A model generated the notes under the pieces. It made no database searches and was not told the origin of the DNA. It worked only from the letters and a program-made list of their open reading frames with translations. Of a stretch of DNA of 64,000 nucleotides, positions 57,052 to 64,000 are shown in pieces (the first letter of the stretch is position 1; each line of letters opens with the position of its first letter). The position numbers and the translations under genes are program-made. Origin of the DNA: Chrysemys picta bellii (Eukaryota > Chordata > Testudines > Emydidae); contig NC_088796.1 in NCBI RefSeq assembly GCF_011386835.1, positions 86,325,968 to 86,389,967 on the forward strand, in the 5' to 3' direction.

Positions 57052-59189
57052 GAAAGATTGAAGCAATAGAGAAGTTCTCTAAGCCCACCAATATATAGGA
57101 AGGAACAGTGAAGTGCTGAATCTGTGGTTTAGGAGAAAAAGTCAAAAATCTGCTGGACCCTTTTGTAATTTGGATATCACCAATTAAAGTTAGAAGAAGG
57201 ATAAAAGCTGAATTGCAAGTTCCCAGCTGAGTATAAAGCCAGTTACAGCCACAGTAAGATTTTATGACCATGTTACAAGGATCACAGAACAGGGGAAAGT
57301 GTTCAAATTCTGGTAGGTTATTTGGAAGTTGTATATGAGTGAAGATTTATTTATTGTAACCATTTTATTTTCCTTTCAAAGTTGGTAGGAGCTAGATGAG
57401 GCTGAAGAACTACTACAAATATTATTTAAAACAAGAACTGGCAAAAATCAACAGGTCTAGATGGATTCCTGCCCTTACCACTCCCCCACGCCACCAGAAA
57501 AAGAAAAATCATTTAACCTGTTAAATTGCTGTGGATATAAAACTGACTTTCTTATGTCAATGTTTATTAATGTATCTTACCATGAGATCTGCAAGCACAT
57601 TGATAAAAGAGCTGAAAGATTCTCAAACTTCACTCTAAGATCTCACTTTGTGTATTTCACATATTTTTTACTATCTTACAGCAATACTTTCTAGTGAATC
57701 ACTGGACATATTCCTACACCCCTTGCAGCAAAAATACATTAGGGGTTACAATTGTTTTAACTTCTCCAGAAGCACAGGCAAGAACTTGTGAGAACCCCAA
57801 AATTATATCTTTCTCACCAAATCAATCTTCCTGTAAGTGTCCTGCTTTAACTCCTCATTGTGGGAGGATTGAGAAGGTAAATTTGAAAGAACATATTTTA
57901 GAATGGTTTGACATTTTTCCATTATAAATTGCATGTGAATTGTTTTAACCGAAGCAATCTATTATTATTTCTTATTTATATTGCACTGTTGTTGCACCTG
58001 GAACCGTGCAATAGGTGAACTGAGCCAAGAGCTCTTGGGATTAGGGCCTTGAAATGAAACACACAGAAACCTATTAATAGTCATGATGTGACTATTAACA
58101 TCCATATTATACGATATAATTAACATTTCATGCCTCAAGATGCAAATGAAAGAAAACCAGGACCAAGACATTAAAAGGGAATTAAGAAATTGAAAAATTT
58201 TTAACGTTTATACTCTTCACTTAATGCTGGTGTCTAATATATTTCCACCGTCTCCTTAACCACCATTTCTCATACCCATCTGCCTCTGAAACATCACCCA
58301 GGATCTTTTCATAGTTGATAGTTTTGCCACTTGAAATTCAGAGTACCAGGAAAATGTAACTCAATTTCAAATAGCTTTTTTTTGTTATGATTCACCTGAA
58401 TGATCAGCCTATCTAAATAATACTTTTAAGATACTGAATCACAGACGTATTCACAGGATGGGAATCATATTTATCTGCAGCATAGACAGAGACACAAACT
58501 GGTATCATTAGTCCTAGTCAGAATAAATATCCACTGCCCTGAAATAAAAGTGATTTCCTCTGCCTGAGTTTGAAAAGACATCATGAATGCACTAATTCAA
58601 GGAAGATTAGCGTTAAACTGCCAGCCAAATATCTGTTTTACCAGACAGACACATACAACAAATAGCCACAAAATTACTGTATCATTAAAAAAGTGGCCTC
58701 ATTTGCAGACCTATTTAGTATGTTTACATCACTTTGAGTAAAATTTCTCTCTCAATTCTTTAGTTACATTTTAATTTCCTTATTTCAGGATAATTCTCCG
58801 GACCAGTATCAAAGCAAAGCAGCCTAAAGTCCACCTTCAATGCACAACTCATATGACTGAAATGGTGAGACTTTATCCAAAATGATCAGATAAGATCTTT
58901 CTGTTGCCTCATATACCCATTAGCTTGGCAGTGGCGACTTTAAAAGTTGGGGCCAGATTTTCAACGATAGGTACATATAAATTCCATGTATACACACATC
59001 AATACCTGATCCGCAAGTACACATTGCATATTTGCATCTATAATCTAGGTACATAAAAATTATATGCAATTGCACATAGCTGATGATAGAGAGAGAAAGA
59101 GAAAAAACTGGATATATGAGTCAATCACAGGATGTTTATTATCACCAATGTGATGCAGTTGCCAAAAAACAAAACAAAACAAAAAAAAC
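57052..59189. other. Unique AT-rich sequence
   Basis: No gene or transposon recognised. Confidence 0.55.
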
Positions 59190-59469
59190 ACGTATGTGTC
59201 AAGCAAGGCATTTCTAGTATGGATGAGAAGTATTAATGCCATTGTACTGTTAAGACCTCATTTGGAATACTGTGTACAATTCTGGTCACCCATGTTCAAG
59301 GACAATGCATTTAAACTGGAACAAGCACAGAGAAGAGCTACTAAGATGATCAGGGAAATGGAGGACCTATCTTATGAGAGGAGCCTAGAATATTTTGGCT
59401 TGTTTAGCCTAGCAAAACAAGGCTATGAGGGGATATGGTTGCTGTACATAAAACACATGAGGGGGTAAA
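59190..59469 (+). mobile_element. CR1-like LINE ORF2 C-terminal fragment
   Basis: Open for 90 codons with LLRPHLEYCVQFWSPMF, KLEQAQRRATKMIREMEDLS, YERSLEYFGLFSLAK and YEGIWLLYIKHMRG. CR1/L2-group proteins have the same order (RPHLEY.VQFW.P, QRRATK.I...L.Y..RL..L.L..L) after the reverse-transcriptase domain. It is cut off by the Tx1-like LINE at 59470. 5' end also missing. Confidence 0.85.
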
Positions 59470-61650
59470 CACCACAGAGGGGTGCCGGTCAGCTTCGGGC
59501 GGGGAGTGCAGCAGGGGTGCCCCCTCTAGGGCCAGCTGTATGCTCTGGCGATCGAGCCCTTCCTCTGTCTCCTCCGCAGGAGGTTGATGGGGTTGGTGCT
59601 TCAAGAGCCAGAGCTGCGGCTGGTCCTGTCGGCGTACGCCGACGATGTGCTCCTCGTGGTCCAGGACCCGGGCGACTTGGTGCGGGTGGAGGCTTGCCAG
59701 ACCGTGTACTCGGCGGCCTCCTCCGCCCGGGTCAACTGGGTCAAGAGCTCTGGCCTGGTGGTAGGGGCCGGGTGGTAGGCGAGCTCCCTCCCACCCGCGC
59801 TTCAGGCCATCCGGTGGAGCGCGGGTCCGCTGCTCTATCTCGGCGTTTACCTTTCTGCCACGCATCCATCTCCGCCGGAGAACTGGCAAGGTTTACAGGG
59901 TAGGGTGACGGAGCGGCTCCGGAAATGGACAGGACTACTCCGGTGCCTCTCCCTTCGCGGGAGGGCACTGGTACTCAATCAACTAGTCCTGTCCATGCTC
60001 TGGTACCATCTCAACACCCTGGTCCCGGCCCCGAGCTTCCTGGCCGACCTCCAGAGGGCGATTCTGGAGTTCTTTTGGCCAGGACTGCACTGGGTCTCTG
60101 TGGGGGTCCTCCATCTGCCCCTGGAGGAGAGAGGGCAGGGCCTGAAGTGCCTCCGCACTCAGGTCCATGTCTTCCGCCTCCAGGCCCTGCAGAGGCTCCT
60201 TTATGGTGCAGGTAGTCCGGCGTGGAGAGTACTGCCGCACGCCTTCCTGCACCGATTCCGAGGGCTCCGATACGACTGGCAGCTCTTTTATCTCGATCCG
60301 AGAGGTCTTCCGCGAGACCTCTCTGGGCTGCCGGTCTTCTGCCAGGACCTCCTCCGGACCTGGAAACTGTTCTCAGCGACCAAGTCCATGGCGGCCACCC
60401 GGGGGGCAGATCTCCTCGCGGAGCCCCTGCTACACAACCCCTAGCTTCGTGTGCAGGTGGCAGAGTCACCCGCGGTGCGCCAGAGGTTGTTCCTGGCAGA
60501 CGTCACTAGAGTCAGAGACCTCCTGGACTATGACCGGGGAGTCTGGCTGGATCCCCTGACGCTCGCTTGGCGCATGGGGCTCTCCAGGCTTTGTACTCCC
60601 CGGCGCGTACTTCAGGAGGTGAGGGCCGCTTTGCCACCCGCTGCTCGGGTCTATCTCGACCAGGTCCTGCACGAGGGCACGCCCCGCCCACCCTCCACCC
60701 CTGGTCCTCCGGACCTTTTTATCGGGCCCCTGCACCGTGGACCCAACCGGCCTCCCCGCCCCTTCTCCGTGAGCAGGCTGCACGACTTGCAGCCAGTTCG
60801 TTTCTTGACCGCGCCAAGGAAACATCTATACACGCTCGTGCTCCACACTCTTCACTTCCTCACCCTCGTGTCCCGCCCCGATATGAAGTGGTGGGACCTC
60901 CTGCCACCTGTTGAGGGTGAGAAGCCCCGGTGGGCCAGCCTCTATTTCACCCTGGTCCCGAGGCCCGCCGGGGATATCAGCTGCCGGCTCCTTCATGGGA
61001 CCATGAGCACGGGCATGTACTTGGCGCGGTTTACCCCTGTCCCAGACACCTGTCCTTTCTGTGGCGTGAGGGAGACCCTGGCCCACGTTTACTTAGAGTG
61101 TGCCAGGTTGCAGCCCCTACACCAGCTTCTCACCAACATTATGTTGTGTTTTTGGTTACACTTTTCCCCTCACCTTCTCATTTATGCACTCCCTCTCCGT
61201 GGCCCCACAAAGTCGCGGGACCTCCTGGTCAACTTCCTCTTGGCCCTGGCTAAACAGGCCATCTATAAAACCAGGGAGAGGAGGTTGGCCGATGGAGGTT
61301 CCTGTGACTGTGGGGCCTGTTTCTGATCCTCTGTCAGTTCACGTATCCGGGCAGAGTTCCTCTGGGCGGCGTCCACTGGCTCCCTTGACACCTTTGAGGA
61401 GCAGTGGGCGCTGTCCGGGGTTCTCTGCTCGGTGTCCCCATCAGGTTCCCTTCTTTTGACCCTTTGACTGCACTCCTGTTCCTGTTTTTCCATTAGTTGT
61501 CCCCCGCAATCATTTGGGTTTTAGGTCCTGTGGGTCCTCCCCTTAGGCTGGGGGGGGGACCCTTTAGCAGTGGGCGGGCTTATGCCCGCCCACTTCCTGA
61601 AGCCCAATAGGTACAAGGGGCCACACTCCTCTTCTCCCTTCTTTCTAGTG
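59470..61650 (+). mobile_element. 5'-truncated Tx1/L1-like LINE
   Basis: GC-rich block in AT-rich flanks. It begins within the reverse-transcriptase domain at motif B, runs through the C-terminal region including a zinc-knuckle-like CPFCG...HVYLEC, and has about 180 bases of 3' UTR with a GTGGGCGGGCTTATGCCCGC hairpin. The protein is of the kind I know from Tx1-group LINEs of fish, frogs and turtles. No poly-A tail or duplication is clear. Confidence 0.85.
59473..61467 (+). pseudogene. ORF2 remnant: RT C-terminal half and C-terminal domain
   Basis: One frame is kept without any shift for about 665 codons. Motif B reads RGVQQGCPL*GQLYALAIEP; motif C is YADDVLLV at 59635; then LVLNQLVLSMLWYHLNTLVP, FFWPGLHWVSVGVLHLPLEE, and CPFCGVRETLAHVYLECARL near 61.05 kb. 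In-frame stops are TAG 59527, TAG 59776, TAG 60442 and TGA 61324, and the frame goes on to TGA 61465. The role in the intact element is target-primed reverse transcription. The copy is dead but young in appearance: substitutions only, no indel. Confidence 0.85.
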
Positions 61651-62113
61651 GCTCCCTGTTCAGCTTGCTGGCTTTTGTGGATCCCTTATTAGGTGCCTAA
61701 TTCTCACCCCTGCATTGCATATGAAGCCTCAATGCCTAACTTCTGTGGATTCCACTGAGTGACAGAGCCCCTTAACATTAGATGTTGAAATGCTGAGTGT
61801 TGCAATGGGTATGTCCCTTTGGGGATGTAGCCTAATGTGTATATAATGTAAGGGACAATCCAAATTAATTCTTCTAATCAGGAGAGAGGTTTGTTTGGAT
61901 TTTTAACACATGGACTGAAAATAAACTTCTTTTTACAAACAAACATCCAGGTTATCCGAATGAAATAGTTTTAGGAGAGTTAGCTAAAGAAATGTCAGTC
62001 AAATCCACTTCATCCTGAACTTCAGTATTGATTGATGCCAGTAGGAAAATAAGAAAACTAAACAATGAAAAAGGGCTATTCTCCCTTCAACAGAAAAAAA
62101 GGCCGCACAGTGG
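61651..62113. other. Fragment of palindromic repeat and unique DNA
   Basis: 61.66-61.83 kb has TTGTGGATCCCTTATTAGGTGCCTAATTCTC-type phrases (compare 46.45 kb), i.e. an arm of the same palindromic class; the rest is unassigned. Confidence 0.5.
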
Positions 62114-62126
62114 AATACATAAACAC

Positions 62127-62245
62127 ATCTGAAGAAGTGGGTTTTTTACCCACAAAAGCTTATGCCCAAATAAATCTGTTAGTCTTTAAGGTGCCACCGG
62201 ACTCCTTGTTGTTTTTGTGGATACAGACTAACATGGCTCCCCCCC
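62127..62245 (-). mobile_element. Turtle SINE, minus strand, with 13-bp duplication
   Basis: Minus-strand SINE: plus-strand ATCTGAAGAAGTGGGTTTTT, CACAAAAGCTTATGCCCAAA, GGTGCCACCGGACTCCTTGT, TACAGACTAACATGGCTCC. The exact duplication AATACATAAACAC flanks it (62114-62126, 62246-62258). A third subfamily, differing from the 29.1/51.6-kb and 42.9-kb copies. Only 119 bp, without the long 3' region. Confidence 0.92.
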
Positions 62246-62258
62246 AATACATAAACAC

Positions 62259-63039
62259 AATAGCCAAAAAAGTAATGTGTCATAATATTAACTCCGGAAA
62301 CTATGTATAATGAGAAGAAATAGAAAATTCATTTTATAGAATGAAGTTTGAATATTTTTTCCACTAAGGAGAAAATACTGTTTCTCCTTCTCCACCTCCC
62401 TCCACGCTAAGTTTTCATGTGTAGCAGAGTTGGTGCAATGTTCCTGCATGGGGGCCAAGGAGAGAATTTGGGGAGCTCATGCAGAAGGGTAGGTGCATAT
62501 CCTCTGGGCACAGCAGAGCTCTGCATGTGTATTGTCATGAGTGGGATTTGGGAATGCACCTATAAGAGCCACCAGTACACTGATTTCTTGGCAATTGAAC
62601 CTCATGGATCGAGGGTGAGAAGCCGTTGAAGCCTGCATGGCTGCAGCAGTCATCAAAGACCAGCCCTGCTGTTCCAGTGCAAGCTGAGGCACTTCATCCC
62701 ACCTGCTGTGGAGTAGTCCAGCTACTCCAGTTCCCTATTAGCCTCTTAATTCATCAGGTTCATTTAGCTTGTAGACATTTTTCTGACATTTATCCATAGT
62801 GTCTGAAATAATTCCACTCTTATTTATACCCATTGAACTGAGTGGTTTAGTAGTGTATGGAGAACATAATTTGGCCTAATACTTATTAGTTAGTAATTAC
62901 GGTAAATATTTTTCAGAGGCACAGAAAGAAGTGTTGTATGCAGGCAAACACATACCCATCCACACAATAGGAAGCTTGTTACTGTGGTTGAAAATGTCTG
63001 AAAATAGTAGCTGCCAAACACATTTTTTCCTGGTCACAT

Positions 63040-63086
<47 letters not shown>

Positions 63087-63771
63087 CCAGTAGGGGTAAG
63101 ATAAGTGGATACAAATTATCTGATCTAAAATTATTACTAGTTGGTAGATGCTATGTGAATATTAAATCTGTCCTATTTGCATAGTGGCAGATAATTTGGA
63201 TAGTCAGGTCTACCAGGTTATTTTTAAATAGTTTAGTGTAACACGGGGAAAACAGTGACACGTATCTTGATAAAAAGGGGATCCTGAGGGCATTTTCATC
63301 ATTACATTCAATTTCAGTTGGAGGGAGAGCAAATGCAACCAGAATTAAGCCCTTTTACAAACTCATACGTTTGTAGCACTTCCCCAGATGTTCATTACAT
63401 TTTAATGACCTGTCATATTTCCAAGCTTGTATAGCAGTAATGTATGTCTAGATGTATTAGCTGAGGAAAAATATATTATGAATGAATTAAAAAACCCTGA
63501 GAATTTACAGAATACAAAAGCAACATTTTTCATATGCCAGGTATGCTATGTTGGCACATTTCACATTGCAGGTTTTGTTTGGTGCACTTTCAGTTTGTAG
63601 GACTTTACAAACAGTATATTCTCAGCACACTATACAATATGCAGCACAACACTCTTAGTTATGTCATGTGCCAATAAAGCCAGTGGATAGAGTACACTAA
63701 AATGCTTGTTTTAGACATAAACTACCATTTTACTAGCTTCTAACATGACTAACATAAGTACATTTTATAAA
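62259..63771. other. Unique AT-rich sequence with a (TG)n repeat
   Basis: No gene. (TG)n at 63040-63085. Confidence 0.55.
63040..63085. repeat. (TG)n microsatellite
   Basis: About 23 uninterrupted units; likely polymorphic. Confidence 0.95.
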
Positions 63772-64000
63772 GCTATGTCTACACTGCCTACAGTTCAGAC
63801 TACAGGGGTGTGAATTACAGTGCACATCAAAGTGCTTCACTGTAACTCCCCCGTGTGGATGCTGAAGGCACAAACTAAAAGGTACCTAGTTTTCATTAAC
63901 ATGGACCTCTTGAAACAAGACTACATTAATGAAAACTAGGTACCTATTAATTTGCGCCTGTGGTATCCACATAAGGGAATTACAGTGCAGCACTTTCGTA
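63772..64000. mobile_element. Palindromic MITE cut by the window end
   Basis: Left end GCTATGTCTACACTGCC; arms AAGGTACCTAGTTTTCATTA and TAATGAAAACTAGGTACCTA are near-perfect inverts about a centre near 63.9 kb, and TTACAGTGCA recurs inverted. The right terminus lies beyond base 64000. Confidence 0.8.

Overview
The window looks like 64 kb of non-coding nuclear DNA from a turtle, probably cryptodiran. I find no intact host gene. The assignment rests on repeats: CR1 LINE 3' tails, a tRNA-headed SINE with a CR1 tail, SINEs opening GGGTAGCCGTGTTAGTCTG, PIF/Harbinger elements with GGGTATGTCTACACTAC-type ends, old MIR/L2 copies, hAT elements and LTRs. I recall these together from turtle genomes; no database was searched. 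The AT-rich, gene-free background fits an intron or an intergenic desert.

1-31 kb is mostly AT-rich unique sequence with scattered insertions: MITEs (7.1, 10.9, 12.9, 15.3 kb), a solo-LTR-like element (7.7 kb), MIR copies (8.3, 27.2 kb), a decayed reverse-oriented LINE with a recognisable reverse transcriptase (18.8-20.0 kb), a palindromic element split by a CR1 tail (21.1 kb), an L2-like remnant (23.9 kb) and a fold-back SINE (29.1 kb).

31.2-33.5 kb is a 2.26-kb GC-rich hAT-type element with an exact 8-bp target duplication. It carries a second hAT insertion, again with an exact 8-bp duplication, and an antisense piece of a FRAS1/FREM-family exon: a captured host gene fragment.

33.5-53 kb holds a possible isolated exon (35.4-35.75 kb), an inverted pair of 275-bp repeats (36.4 and 38.1 kb), a Harbinger element with a transposase remnant (38.7-40.3 kb), two solo LTRs with 5-bp duplications (40.5 and 52.3 kb), a CR1-tailed tRNA SINE (44.2 kb), and a large palindromic element (45.7-48.8 kb) into which a hAT MITE and an endogenous-retrovirus LTR plus leader have gone.

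53.2-57.05 kb is a run of hAT insertions. The last, 54.44-57.04 kb, is a composite with an exact 8-bp duplication; inside it a second composite, also with an exact 8-bp duplication, splits a captured segment that begins with a signal-peptide-like reading frame. 59.2-61.65 kb holds a CR1-like LINE fragment followed by a 5'-truncated Tx1/L1-like LINE whose frame is continuous apart from four stops.

The most notable pattern is that one hAT family, with ends near CAGGGCCGGCTCTAGG, occurs here as a short MITE (10.9 kb) and as two multi-kilobase chained composites, both carrying non-transposon sequence that looks coding. This resembles the Pack-TE behaviour of plant transposons. There is no operon or pathway; the repeats relate to one another by nesting, from which their order of insertion can be read.
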